A DNA stretch of 64,000 nucleotides from Sulfurimicrobium sp. Its GTDB lineage: Bacteria > Pseudomonadota > Gammaproteobacteria > Burkholderiales > Sulfuricellaceae. Below the pieces are notes generated by a model. It saw nothing but the letters and a program-made list of their open reading frames with translations, made no database searches and was not told where the DNA came from. Both the position numbers and the translations under genes were made by a program. Location of the stretch: the NCBI GenBank assembly GCA_030652035.1, contig JAUSBJ010000010.1, positions 1 to 64,000 of the forward strand. Direction: 5' to 3'. Position 1 is the first letter of the stretch; every line of letters starts with the position of its first letter. Shown piece by piece: positions 1 to 8,866 of this stretch.

Positions 1-597
1 CCCGATGCCACGCCGATAAATTGCAAATACACGTGGCGCATCGCGGCGGATGTTGGCAACATCGCCGGCCAGCAGCGATTGCATCACCAGCCCCTGGATG
101 GTGCCGATGAAGAGGGTGGCGGCAGCCTCGGTATCGAGCGCCACATCCAGTTCTCCCTGCGCTTTTCCTTCCTCAATCAGGCGATGCAAACGCTCCCCAT
201 AGTGGTGGATGAGCGTCTGCACCATGCGCTTGGGTGCCGTCTCCCCCGCGCGCTGCAATTCGCCGAACATCATCCGTGGCACCCCGGGATGCTTGGCCAC
301 GAAATCAATATGTGTCATGAAAATTGCCTCCAACGCAGCAATCGGGGACGCAACGTCCAGCGCGGCCTTGTCCACCCGCGAGAGCAGGCGCTCTGCCACC
401 CACGCCATGACCGCCTGCAGGATGGCGTCCTTGTTAGGGAAGTGACGAAATATCGCGCCCTGGGTCAGACCCATGCGCTTGGCAATGGCGGCTGTGGTGA
501 TGTCGTTGGGATTCTGTTCGGCAGCCAGTTCGACCACCGCCTCGACGGTAACGACCCGCCGCTCATCTGCGGGTAGATGTTTTACACGGGTACTCAT
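1..597 (-). CDS. TetR/AcrR-family transcriptional regulator (C-terminus cut by window edge)
   Basis: An open frame of 199 codons runs leftward from an ATG at 595-597 to the window edge without a stop. The N-terminal half has a TetR-type helix-turn-helix (AAIAKRMGLTQGAIFRHF, about residues 42-59), followed by a helical ligand-binding region. Such proteins usually repress a neighbouring, often divergent, promoter and are relieved by a small ligand. In Tn4371-like elements TetR genes often accompany RND efflux cargo. Here the target would lie to the left, outside the window, so this is inference. A 7-bp inverted repeat lies 20 bases upstream of the start. The protein is probably nearly complete, as the family averages about 200 residues. 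Confidence 0.88.
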   Translation of the reverse strand, partial: MSTRVKHLPADERRVVTVEAVVELAAEQNPNDITTAAIAKRMGLTQGAIFRHFPNKDAILQAVMAWVAERLLSRVDKAALDVASPIAALEAIFMTHIDFVAKHPGVPRMMFGELQRAGETAPKRMVQTLIHHYGERLHRLIEEGKAQGELDVALDTEAAATLFIGTIQGLVMQSLLAGDVANIRRDAPRVFAIYRRGIG

Positions 598-616
598 TGT
601 TGTCGCCTTCAATAGG

Positions 617-632
617 TAGTAATCTATTACTA
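617..632. promoter_or_regulatory. Inverted repeat, candidate TetR operator
   Basis: TAGTAAT-CT-ATTACTA is a perfect 7-bp inverted repeat with a 2-bp centre, 20 bases upstream of the TetR start codon. Size and position fit an autoregulatory TetR operator. No binding data are available. Confidence 0.5.
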
Positions 633-642
633 TCTTACCAGA

Positions 643-672
643 TTGTGATGTCCGCGCAAGAGGACATCACAA
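643..672. repeat. 11-bp inverted repeat between the TetR and LysR genes
   Basis: The arms TTGTGATGTCC (643-653) and GGACATCACAA (662-672) are perfectly complementary around an 8-base loop. On the + strand the right arm is followed by CTTTTG. The structure could be a weak terminator or attenuator ahead of the LysR transcript, or a second operator. Confidence 0.5.
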
Positions 673-691
673 CTTTTGTGAAGGAACAGCC

Positions 692-817
692 ATGGGCCGA
701 AGGCCAAAAATCCCAGAGCGCGAGCGTGGATTGAGCCGTCGCTCAATCGGGCAACCTCTTCCCGAAGCAAATTCCCCTGACGAAATGTGCGGGCATGGCT
801 CACGCCAAGGTACATGA
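692..817 (+). CDS. Possible small ORF translationally coupled to the LysR gene (41 aa)
   Basis: An ATG at 692, preceded by AAGGA six bases upstream, opens a 41-codon frame. Its TGA (815-817) overlaps the ATG of the LysR gene in an ATGA arrangement, as expected for translational coupling. The peptide is rich in Arg, Pro and Glu and I recognise no domain. It could be a leader peptide or the relic of a longer gene. Evidence is limited to the ribosome site and the stop/start overlap. Confidence 0.35.
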   Translation: MGRRPKIPERERGLSRRSIGQPLPEANSPDEMCGHGSRQGT

Positions 818-1722
818 ACTTGGAACTGCGACACCTCCGCTATTTCATCGCCGTCGCCGAAGAGCTTCACTTCGCACGCGCGGCCGAGCGGCTGCACATC
901 GAACAGTCGCCGCTGTCGCGGGCGATCAAGGATCTGGAGTATGACTTGAGCGTGCAATTGTTTGAGCGCACCACACGCAGCACGCGTCTGACATGGGCCG
1001 GACAAGTATTCCTGGACGAAGCGAAGCACGTACTGTCCGCCGTAGATCAGGCCAAAGCCAGTGTCAAGGCCGCTGCCACCGGCTATCGCGGCACGCTGCG
1101 CATCGCACTGTCCGACGGCATTGACCCACTCCGTCTCGCTGCTCTACTGGCGCAGTGTCGCGAGGATGAACCCGATGTCGAAATCCGCCTGTTCGAAGTA
1201 CCCCTGGCCCAGCAGCTAAAAGGCCTGCGCGGTGGCCTGTATGACGCGGGATTCGCCCAGGCATCCGATGTCGGAGAAGATGTCGTTGTTCAGTCCGTGT
1301 GGAGTGATTCGTTGATCATCGCTGTTCCGGCGCGTCATCCGTTGCTGGCGCACAAACGAATTCCATTGACGGAATTGATCCGCTACCCGCTGGTGCTCTG
1401 CCACCCGGAGATTTGTGAAGGCTGCTACCGGCAGATCGAGCGCATCTTGCGCACTGTCGATGTAGAACCTCTCGTCGCCGAACATGCGGCGACCTTCGAC
1501 CTGATGATGACGCTGGTGGCCGCTGGCTATGGACTCAGCTTTGCCAGTGAATCTCACATGATGGTCTGCCGTCACCCGGAGGTTGTGGCTCGCCCACTGG
1601 CGGGTCGAGCTTTCATGCTGACCACCTACCTGCTGCGCCCCAATACGGAATCCTCCGAACCGTTGAGCCGCTTCGTCGCCCGAGTGCTTGAGGCAACCGT
1701 CAGCCCCGCCACCATCAAATGA
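814..1722 (+). CDS. LysR-family transcriptional regulator (TraR position of Tn4371-like ICEs)
   Basis: The 302-residue protein has a LysR N-terminal winged helix-turn-helix (residues 1-60, LRHLRYFIAVAEELHFARAA at the start) and a periplasmic-binding-like effector domain (about 90-295). The ATG at 814 is chosen over the in-frame start at 787 because LysR proteins normally begin a few residues before the LRxLRYF motif. It lies just upstream of the entry-exclusion lipoprotein and traG, where Tn4371-type elements carry the LysR regulator called traR. Control of the trb operon is therefore likely but inferred. The ligand is unknown. Confidence 0.9.
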   Translation: MNLELRHLRYFIAVAEELHFARAAERLHIEQSPLSRAIKDLEYDLSVQLFERTTRSTRLTWAGQVFLDEAKHVLSAVDQAKASVKAAATGYRGTLRIALSDGIDPLRLAALLAQCREDEPDVEIRLFEVPLAQQLKGLRGGLYDAGFAQASDVGEDVVVQSVWSDSLIIAVPARHPLLAHKRIPLTELIRYPLVLCHPEICEGCYRQIERILRTVDVEPLVAEHAATFDLMMTLVAAGYGLSFASESHMMVCRHPEVVARPLAGRAFMLTTYLLRPNTESSEPLSRFVARVLEATVSPATIK

Positions 1723-1733
1723 GAGGTCATGCA

Positions 1734-1976
1734 ATGAAAACATTCCCAGCGTTGATGCTTACCATCGCGCTCACCGCCTGCGGTCAATCTTCTCCCACTG
1801 ATACGGTCGAATCGCTGGCGGCTAACCCGGAACGTTTGAAGGAACTGCGCACGCAGTGCAAAGCCGACCGCACCAAGCTCGGCGACGCGTTGTGCAACGC
1901 CGTGGCCGAAGCCACACGCAAGCGCTTCATGGGCAACGGCACGCCGTACACGCCTGAGTCGGCCCCGAAGAACTGA
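1734..1976 (+). CDS. EexN-family entry-exclusion lipoprotein
   Basis: This 80-residue protein has a short signal peptide and a lipobox LTAC with the lipidated Cys at position 16, so it is probably anchored in the inner or outer membrane. Its body has the pattern of EexN-type exclusion lipoproteins (LAANPERLKEL, then a Cys-containing RTQCKAD and DALCNAV). These proteins stop a cell that holds the element from receiving another copy. The ATG at 1734 is preferred to 1719 because GAGAGGTC lies just upstream and gives a proper signal peptide. The C-terminal RKRFMGNGTPYTP closely resembles the C-terminus of TrbJ from the same element. It starts 12 bases after the LysR stop. Confidence 0.8.
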   Translation: MKTFPALMLTIALTACGQSSPTDTVESLAANPERLKELRTQCKADRTKLGDALCNAVAEATRKRFMGNGTPYTPESAPKN

Positions 1977-2261
1977 TCGCATTGCGCAAGTAGCGACGCC
2001 GCGGCCGGCCAATGCTGGTCGTATGGCTCGGTACGTGTCGATTCATCACATCGGCAAAAAATCTTTCAACAAATCATCCTACACGCCGCAACGCACTGTC
2101 CTTTGTGGCGATGCGCTCCGCATGTCCCTAGCTAGAAATCTTGTTTTCTTCGTCTTCGCTATCCCGATAACGGTCTTTGACCGGCACTGAGTTGACACCG
2201 AACCTCACGTCTGCGGCACGTCTTTGTGCGCGTGATGTGCAGAAGAAATTCGGAGGTCGGG

Positions 2262-4265
2262 ATGCAAGGGACTAGTGTGCTATTCGGTCAGGTGTTGACG
2301 GTGTTCGGCATTGTCATCGCCGGTGTGTGGGGTGCCACGCAATGGACCGCCGCCGCACTGGGCTATCAGCTGCGCCTGGGCGCTCCCTGGTTCGACTTAT
2401 TCGGCACGCCGGTCTACCACCCTTGGCGTCTGTTCGAGTGGTGGTTCTTCTTTGACGCTTACGCGCCGCACGTCTTCACCACGGGCGGCACTATCGCCGG
2501 TGCCAGCGGCATGGTCGCGGTGGTGGTTGCCATCGGCATGTCGATCTGGCGTTCTCGGCAATCGCGCCTGGTCACGACCTACGGCTCGGCACGCTGGGCC
2601 GATGCTAAGGAAATCCGCAAGGCCGGACTGACCGGCCCGGCCGGCGTCTTCCTCGGTCTGCATGACAGTCAGTATCTGCGCCATGAAGGGCCGGAACACG
2701 TCCTGACCTTCGCACCTACACGCTCGGGCAAAGGCGTGGGTCTGGTGGTGCCGACGCTATTGTCATGGCCTGCATCCGCAGTCATCCACGACATCAAGGG
2801 CGAGAACTGGAACATCACTGCCGGCTGGCGCTCGCGCTTCTCGCATTGCCTGCTGTTCAACCCCACTGATCCGAAGTCGGCCGCGTACAACCCGCTGCTG
2901 GAAGTCCGACGCGGTGCGCATGAAGTGCGCGACGTGCAGAACATCGCCGACATTCTGGTCGATCCCGAAGGCGCGCTGGAGCGGCGCAACCACTGGGAGA
3001 AGACATCGCACGCGCTGCTGGTCGGAGCGATCCTGCATGTGCTCTATGCGGGCGAAGACAAGACGCTGCGCGGCGTCGCCAACTTCCTGTCCGATCCGGC
3101 GTGCCCGTTCGAGGTCACGTTGCACCGGATGATGAGCACGCGACACCTGGGCGAGAGCACCCATCCTGTTGTCGCATCGGCCGCGCGAGAAGTGCTCAAC
3201 AAGAGCGACAACGAGCGTTCCGGCGTGTTGTCCACGGCCATGAGTTTTCTGGGTCTGTACCGTGACCCCACCGTGGCCGAAGTCACGTCGCGCTGCGACT
3301 GGCGCATTGCCGACCTCATTTCGGCCGAGCATCCGGTGTCGCTGTATCTGGTGGTGCCGCCTTCGGACATCAGTCGCACCAAGCCGTTGATCCGCCTGAT
3401 CCTCAACCAGATCGGCCGGCGCCTAACCGAATCTCTGGACGGCTCCGATGGCGTGGAACGCAAGCACAAGCTGCTGCTGATGCTCGATGAGTTTCCGGCG
3501 CTCGGGCGTCTCGACTTCTTCGAGTCGGCCCTGGCCTTTATGGCCGGCTACGGCCTGCGCGCCTTCCTGATCTCGCAATCGCTCAACCAGATCGACAAGG
3601 CCTACGGTCAGAACCACTCGATTTTGGACAACTGCCATGTGCGCGTGACCTTCGCCACCAACGACGAACGCACCGCCAAACGCATCTCCGAGACGCTGGG
3701 AACCGCCACCGAGTTGCGCGCGCAGCGCAACTATGCGGGCCATCGTCTGGCGCCCTGGCTGGGCCATCTGATGGTGTCGCGCCAGGAGACGGCGCGGCCG
3801 CTGCTGACACCCGGCGAAGTCATGCAACTGCCGCCGGATGAATCGGTGGTGATGGTTTCCGGCCATGCCCCCATCAAGGCCAAGAAGCTGCGCTACTACC
3901 TTGACGCCAACTTCAAGCGGCGTGTACTGCCGCCGCCCACCTTGACGCCGGGGCGCTACGCCGACGTGCCTGCCACCCGCGCCGACGACTGGAGCGCCTT
4001 GGCCATCCCCGCCGTGCCAGCCACGTCCGCCACGGCTGGGCTGGGTGAATCGGACGATGACGGCGGCCCGCGCCAGCAGCCGGAGCTGTCCGAGGTTGCC
4101 ACCTACAGCCCCGAACCCGAGCAGTCGGCCAGCGACCTCTCGCTGCTTGATGACGACGATTTCCTTTTGCCTCCTTCGGCATCCCTCCCATCCCAGTTCG
4201 ACCCGCGCTTGCAGCGCACGGCACGGCTGGCCGCTCTCGACCCTGACGACGGAATCCAGCTATGA
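2262..4265 (+). CDS. traG: TraG/VirD4-type coupling protein
   Basis: This 667-residue inner-membrane ATPase links the relaxosome to the mating channel and pumps the DNA-relaxase complex. Two N-terminal membrane segments (about 5-28 and 75-97) precede a cytoplasmic motor domain with Walker A PTRSGKGVG (near residue 153) and Walker B LLLMLDEFPALG (near 404). The C-terminus is acidic and proline-rich. ATG 2262 is chosen because GGAGG sits 5 bases upstream; GTG 2226 and ATG 2235 in the same frame lack such a site. Its TGA overlaps the start of the next gene (ATGA). The 285 bases upstream hold no gene and probably carry the transfer promoter. Confidence 0.95.
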   Translation: MQGTSVLFGQVLTVFGIVIAGVWGATQWTAAALGYQLRLGAPWFDLFGTPVYHPWRLFEWWFFFDAYAPHVFTTGGTIAGASGMVAVVVAIGMSIWRSRQSRLVTTYGSARWADAKEIRKAGLTGPAGVFLGLHDSQYLRHEGPEHVLTFAPTRSGKGVGLVVPTLLSWPASAVIHDIKGENWNITAGWRSRFSHCLLFNPTDPKSAAYNPLLEVRRGAHEVRDVQNIADILVDPEGALERRNHWEKTSHALLVGAILHVLYAGEDKTLRGVANFLSDPACPFEVTLHRMMSTRHLGESTHPVVASAAREVLNKSDNERSGVLSTAMSFLGLYRDPTVAEVTSRCDWRIADLISAEHPVSLYLVVPPSDISRTKPLIRLILNQIGRRLTESLDGSDGVERKHKLLLMLDEFPALGRLDFFESALAFMAGYGLRAFLISQSLNQIDKAYGQNHSILDNCHVRVTFATNDERTAKRISETLGTATELRAQRNYAGHRLAPWLGHLMVSRQETARPLLTPGEVMQLPPDESVVMVSGHAPIKAKKLRYYLDANFKRRVLPPPTLTPGRYADVPATRADDWSALAIPAVPATSATAGLGESDDDGGPRQQPELSEVATYSPEPEQSASDLSLLDDDDFLLPPSASLPSQFDPRLQRTARLAALDPDDGIQL

Positions 4266-4714
4266 CACAAGCCCGCCTGAATCTCTTCATTCAACCAGAC
4301 CATGCAAAACGCCTGGACGAACTGGCCGCCAAGAAAGGCGTGTCCAAGTCCTCCATCGTTGCGGCGGCGCTGGCGTCCTGGCTGTCGCCGGACGCGGGCG
4401 ACCAGCGGGAAGCGGCCACCACCAAACGGCTGGACCGGCTATCGCGCCAGTTCGAGCGCTTGGAGCGTGATCAGAACATCCTGATCGAGACGATGGCGCT
4501 GTATGTGCGCTACTACCTCACCGTCAGCACGCCGGTGCCGGAGGCCCACCAGGAAGCCGCAAAAGCACAGGGCAAGGCGCGCTTCGAGCAGTTCATCGAA
4601 CAGCTCGGCCGCCATGTATTGCGCGGGCGTAGCCTGGTCAAGGAGGTTTACGAAGAAATCCAGCCTGATGCCACTCGGCTGGCAGAAGCGGCCATGCAGG
4701 AGGACGGAGCATGA
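4262..4714 (+). CDS. Ribbon-helix-helix (CopG-type) protein of the trb operon
   Basis: The N-terminal 45 residues (RLNLFIQPDHAKRLDELAAK, then GVSKSSIVAAALASWL) form a ribbon-helix-helix DNA-binding fold as in CopG and MetJ. The remaining 100 residues are predicted helical and may oligomerise. Genes of this type sit between traG and trbB in Tn4371-like ICEs. The protein may regulate the operon or act at the transfer origin; both are inference. It overlaps traG and trbB by 4 bases each, so the three genes are translationally coupled. Confidence 0.85.
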   Translation: MTQARLNLFIQPDHAKRLDELAAKKGVSKSSIVAAALASWLSPDAGDQREAATTKRLDRLSRQFERLERDQNILIETMALYVRYYLTVSTPVPEAHQEAAKAQGKARFEQFIEQLGRHVLRGRSLVKEVYEEIQPDATRLAEAAMQEDGA

Positions 4715-5760
4715 GCGCCGTCCCAAAATTGCCACCCGAGTTGCAGCTTAAGCCGCCATCATCCGCCGCCACATCGATGGACCGGCGCATCCGCATGCTG
4801 CGCACGGCGATGGGGCCGCTGATTGCCGCTGCGCTGGAAGACCCGGACGTGGTGGAGATCATGCTCAACCCGGATGGCTCTTTGTGGATTGATCGGCTGT
4901 CGTCGGGCCGCTCGCCGACAGGCGTCAAGCTGTCCGAGGCCGATGGCGAACGCATCATCCGGCTGGTTGCCGCCCATGTCGGCACCGAGGTGCATCGCGG
5001 CCAGCCGCTGCTGACTGCGGAGCTGCCGGAAACGGGCGAGCGCTTCGAGGGCATCCTGCCGCCCGCCGCGCCGGGGCCTGCCTTTGCCCTGCGCAAGCGC
5101 GCCGTGAGCATCATCGGCCTGGAGCGCTATGTCGCCGACAGCATCCTGACCGAGGAACAGGCCAAGTTCCTGCGCCGCGCGGTGCGCGAGCGGCTGAACA
5201 TCCTGATCGCCGGGGGCACCAGCACCGGCAAGACCACGCTGGCCAACGCGCTGCTGGCCGAGATTGCCGCCACGGGCGACCGGGTGCTGGTGCTCGAAGA
5301 CACCGTGGAACTCCAATGTGCCGCCCGCGACCACGTATCGCTGCGCACGCGGGCCGGCGTGGTGTCAATGGCCGAGTTGGTGCGGGCCACGATGCGGCTA
5401 CGCCCGGATCGCGTCATCGTCGGCGAAGTGCGCGGTGGCGAGGCACTGGATCTCATCAAGGTCTGGGGCACCGGGCACCCCGGCGGTATCGCCACGATCC
5501 ACGCCAGCTCCGCCCACGGTGCGCTGCTGCGTTTGGAACAACTGATCCTCGAAGTCGCTTTGACGCCGCCGCGCGCGCTGATCGCCGAGGCGGTGAATGT
5601 CGTCGTCTTCATCGCCGGGCGCGGCCGCGCCCGTCATGTCCAGACCATCGCCCGCGTTGTCGGTTTCGACGGCCATGGCTACCAGCTCGACGATGCGCTC
5701 GCGCCGCCGCTTCCAACTCTTTCGCTTCCTTCCTTAACCACCCCTGGAGAACTGTCATGA
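4711..5760 (+). CDS. trbB: TrbB, VirB11-type secretion ATPase
   Basis: TrbB is the hexameric VirB11/GspE-family ATPase at the base of the conjugative type IV secretion channel. The 349-residue protein has an N-terminal domain (about 20-130), Walker A GGTSTGKTT (near 168), an Asp box (VLVLEDTVELQ), Walker B region (RPDRVIVGEVRGGEALDLI) and a His box (GHPGGIATIHASS). All expected motifs are present. It overlaps the RHH gene upstream and trbC downstream by 4 bases. Confidence 0.95.
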   Translation: MSAVPKLPPELQLKPPSSAATSMDRRIRMLRTAMGPLIAAALEDPDVVEIMLNPDGSLWIDRLSSGRSPTGVKLSEADGERIIRLVAAHVGTEVHRGQPLLTAELPETGERFEGILPPAAPGPAFALRKRAVSIIGLERYVADSILTEEQAKFLRRAVRERLNILIAGGTSTGKTTLANALLAEIAATGDRVLVLEDTVELQCAARDHVSLRTRAGVVSMAELVRATMRLRPDRVIVGEVRGGEALDLIKVWGTGHPGGIATIHASSAHGALLRLEQLILEVALTPPRALIAEAVNVVVFIAGRGRARHVQTIARVVGFDGHGYQLDDALAPPLPTLSLPSLTTPGELS

Positions 5761-6116
5761 CGCATACCTATGCCCCTGCCTTTCGTATTTATGTAAATCC
5801 GCATCTGCGGCTGGCGTTGCACGTTGCCGTGCTCGCTGCACTGATGCTGTGCCTGGCTTTGCCGGCACATGCGGCCGGTTCCAGCATGCCCTGGGAAGGG
5901 CCGCTGCAATCCATCCTTGAATCGATCCAGGGGCCTGTGGCCCGGATCGTCGCGGTCATCATCATCATTTCCACCGGCCTGGCCCTGGCCTTCGGCGATA
6001 CGTCTGGCGGCTTTCGCAAGCTGATCCAGATCGTGTTCGGTCTGTCCATCGCGTTCGCCGCGTCCTCGTTCTTCCTGTCGTTCTTCTCGTTCTCGGGCGG
6101 GGCGGTGGTCGCATGA
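5757..6116 (+). CDS. trbC: TrbC, conjugative pilin precursor (VirB2-like)
   Basis: The 119-residue product has a long signal sequence ending near LALPAHAA and two hydrophobic segments (around 60-80 and 93-115), the architecture of VirB2/TrbC prepilins. In RP4 TrbC is trimmed and cyclised to form the pilus; processing here is inferred. The frame is also open upstream through trbB, but the ATG at 5757, overlapping the trbB stop with GGAGA ahead of it, is the sensible start. The stop overlaps trbD by 4 bases. Confidence 0.92.
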   Translation: MTHTYAPAFRIYVNPHLRLALHVAVLAALMLCLALPAHAAGSSMPWEGPLQSILESIQGPVARIVAVIIIISTGLALAFGDTSGGFRKLIQIVFGLSIAFAASSFFLSFFSFSGGAVVA

Positions 6117-6397
6117 ATGCCCCCAACGAATTCGCTGCGGGTTTCGCCAGTGGTTTCGAGATTCCGCTGCATCGCTCGCTGACCGAACCGATCCTGCTGG
6201 GCGGCGCACCGCGTACCGTGGCGATTGCCAACGGCACATTGGCCGCCGCCGTTGGCTTGGGCCTGCAACTGTGGATTCCCGGTTTGGTGCTGTGGATCGT
6301 CGGCCATTCGCTGGCGGTCTGGGGTGCGCGGCTCGACCCGCAGTTCATGGCCGTGTTCGCTCGGCACATCAAGCATCGCCCACTGCTGGACGTGTGA
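6113..6397 (+). CDS. trbD: TrbD, VirB3-like inner membrane protein
   Basis: This 94-residue protein has the VirB3 layout: a short polar N-terminus with the motif IPLHRSLTEPILLGGAPR and then two closely spaced hydrophobic segments (about 37-80). It helps assemble the channel together with the VirB4 ATPase TrbE, encoded next. Length and order match the family. Confidence 0.92.
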   Translation: MNAPNEFAAGFASGFEIPLHRSLTEPILLGGAPRTVAIANGTLAAAVGLGLQLWIPGLVLWIVGHSLAVWGARLDPQFMAVFARHIKHRPLLDV

Positions 6398-6418
6398 GAC
6401 CGACAAGGAGAACACGCC

Positions 6419-8866
6419 ATGATGAATCTCGCCGAATACCGCAAGCGTCCCGCGCTGCTGGCCGACTGGTTGCCCTGGGCCGGGCTGGTCGCGCCGGGCG
6501 TCGTGCTTAACAAGGATGGCTCGTTCCAGCGCACGGCGCGTTTTCGCGGGCCGGACCTGGACAGTGCCACGCAGGGCGAACTGATCGCCACGTCGGCGCG
6601 TTTGAACAACGCGCTGCGCCGGTTGGGGTCAGGCTGGGCCTTGTTCGTGGAAGCCGAGCGGCGTGCCGCCGCCGATTACCCGCACTCGGAGTTTCCCGAA
6701 CCACTGTCTTGGCTGGTGGACGAAGAGCGCCGGGCGTCATTCGAGGAAGACCACAGCCACTTCGAGAGCAGCTACCACCTGACGCTGGCGTACCAGCCTG
6801 CCGAGGAATCCCGCGCTCGCGCGGCCAAGCTGCTGTACGAGAACACACCGCAGGGCGGCGTGGACTGGCGCGAGCGGCTGGAATCGTTTATCTCGGAGAC
6901 GGATCGCTTTTTTGACCTGCTCGATGGCGTCATGCCAGAGATCGTCTGGTTGGACGACAGCCAGACGCTGACCTATCTGCATGCGACGGTCTCGACCCGG
7001 CGTTATCGGGTGGCTGTGCCGGAACATCCGTTCTACCTCGATGCCTTGCTGGCCGATTCCGCACTGGTAGGAGGTTTGGCACCCATGCTGGGAGACCAGC
7101 ACTTGCGCGTGGCATCGGTGCGCGGATTCCCGACCTCGACCTGGCCGGGATTGCTGGACGACCTTAACCGGCTCGGCTTCGCCTACCGCTGGTCCACACG
7201 CTTTCTCTGTATGGACAAGGCCGAGGCGGAAACGGAATTGGGCCGACTGCGCCGCCAGTGGTTCGCCAAGCGCAAGAACGTGGTGGCCTTGCTGCGCGAA
7301 ACGATCTTCCAGCAGGAAAGCCCGCTGGTCGATACCGATGCCTCGAACAAGGCGAACGATGCCGATGCCGCCTTGCAGGAGTTGGGCAGCGATCAAGTCG
7401 CCTTCGGCTATGTCACCGCGACGGTGACGGTTTTGGATGCCGACGCCGGTTCGGCGGACGAAAAGCTGCGCCGGGTGGAACGTGTCATCCAGGGCCGTGG
7501 CTTCGTCACGATCCCGGAAACGCTCAATGCCGTGGAGGCGTGGCTGTCCTCAATTCCGGGCAATGCCTACGCCAACGTGCGGCAACCCATCATCTCGACA
7601 TTGAACCTGGCGCATCTGATGCCGGTATCGGCGGTATGGGCCGGGCCGGAGCGCAATGAGCATCTGGACGGGCCGCCATTGATCGTGACGCGCACCGACG
7701 GCGCCACGCCATTCCGGCTGGTGATGCACATCGGCGACGTGGGCCACACGCTGGTGGTCGGGCCGACTGGCGTGGGCAAGTCGGTGCTGCTGGCGGCCTT
7801 GGCAATGCAGTTCCGCCGCTATCCCGGCTCGCGCATCTTTGCCTTCGACATGGGGCGCTCCATGCGCGCCACCATCCTGGGCCTGGGCGGCGAGCACTAT
7901 GACCTGGGCACGGACGGCGAAATTGCCTTCCAGCCGCTGGCCCGCATTGACCAGGAGGGCTACCGTACCTGGGCCGCCGAATGGGTGGAAGGTCGGTTGT
8001 TGCATGAAGGTGCAACCGTCGGCCCGGAAGAAAAAGCCATGATCTGGTCAGCGCTGGGGAGTCTGGCCGGTGCGCCGGTGGAGCAGCGTACGCTGACCGG
8101 GCTGTCGGTACTACTGCAATCGAATGCCTTGCGCCAGGCCTTGCAGCCTTACGTGCTTGGGGGTGCGCACGGCAAGTTGCTGGACGCGGATTCGGACCGC
8201 CTGGGGTCTGGTTCGGTCCAGTGTTTCGAGATGGAAGAGCTGATGCACAGCAAAGCCGCCGTACTGGCCGTGCTGGGCTATCTGTTCGCGCGCTTCGACG
8301 AACGCTTCGACGGCGCGCCCACGCTCTTGATCCTCGACGAGGCCTGGCTGTTCCTCGATGACCCGGTGTTTGCCGCGCGCATCCGCCAGTGGCTCAAGAC
8401 GCTGCGCAAAAAGAACGTCAGCGTCATCTTTGCCACGCAGTCGCTGGCCGACATCCAGAACTCGTCCATCGCTCCGGCCATCGTGGAGAGCTGCGCCAGC
8501 CGCATCTTCCTGCCGAATCCGCAGGCGACCGAACCGCAGATTCGCACGATCTACGAAGGCTTTGGTTTGAACCGCCGCCAGATCGACATCGTGGCCGAGG
8601 CGGTTCCCAAGCGGGACTACTACTACCAGTCGCGGCTGGGCAATCGCTTGTTCGACCTGGACCTGGGGCCGGTCACGCTGGCCTTTGCCGGTGCCTCGAC
8701 GCCGCAGGATCAGCGCGACATTGACGCGGTATCCCGTTCGATGCCGTCTTCCGACTTCGCAGCCGCTTGGCTGCGCCATCGCGGCCTCGACTGGGCCGCC
8801 GACCTTGTTCCGTCCTTTCCGCCCTTTTCGTCCCCTTCGTCAGTTCAACAGGAGTATCCATCATGA
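6419..8866 (+). CDS. trbE: TrbE, VirB4-type conjugation ATPase
   Basis: TrbE is the largest ATPase of the channel and powers pilus biogenesis and transfer. The 815-residue protein has the CagE/TrbE/VirB N-terminal domain, Walker A GPTGVGKSVLL (near residue 447), Walker B TLLILDEAWLFLDD (near 636) and the VirB4 ATQSLADI segment. AAGGAG at 6405-6410 lies 8 bases before ATG 6419; an adjacent ATG at 6422 is also possible. The TGA overlaps the start of trbJ. Confidence 0.95.
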   Translation: MMNLAEYRKRPALLADWLPWAGLVAPGVVLNKDGSFQRTARFRGPDLDSATQGELIATSARLNNALRRLGSGWALFVEAERRAAADYPHSEFPEPLSWLVDEERRASFEEDHSHFESSYHLTLAYQPAEESRARAAKLLYENTPQGGVDWRERLESFISETDRFFDLLDGVMPEIVWLDDSQTLTYLHATVSTRRYRVAVPEHPFYLDALLADSALVGGLAPMLGDQHLRVASVRGFPTSTWPGLLDDLNRLGFAYRWSTRFLCMDKAEAETELGRLRRQWFAKRKNVVALLRETIFQQESPLVDTDASNKANDADAALQELGSDQVAFGYVTATVTVLDADAGSADEKLRRVERVIQGRGFVTIPETLNAVEAWLSSIPGNAYANVRQPIISTLNLAHLMPVSAVWAGPERNEHLDGPPLIVTRTDGATPFRLVMHIGDVGHTLVVGPTGVGKSVLLAALAMQFRRYPGSRIFAFDMGRSMRATILGLGGEHYDLGTDGEIAFQPLARIDQEGYRTWAAEWVEGRLLHEGATVGPEEKAMIWSALGSLAGAPVEQRTLTGLSVLLQSNALRQALQPYVLGGAHGKLLDADSDRLGSGSVQCFEMEELMHSKAAVLAVLGYLFARFDERFDGAPTLLILDEAWLFLDDPVFAARIRQWLKTLRKKNVSVIFATQSLADIQNSSIAPAIVESCASRIFLPNPQATEPQIRTIYEGFGLNRRQIDIVAEAVPKRDYYYQSRLGNRLFDLDLGPVTLAFAGASTPQDQRDIDAVSRSMPSSDFAAAWLRHRGLDWAADLVPSFPPFSSPSSVQQEYPS

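Noticed and set aside
2160-2261. Possible sigma-54 promoter before traG (GGCACG...TGTGC)
   Set aside because: GG and GC are 11 rather than 10 bases apart, so the -24/-12 spacing is wrong.
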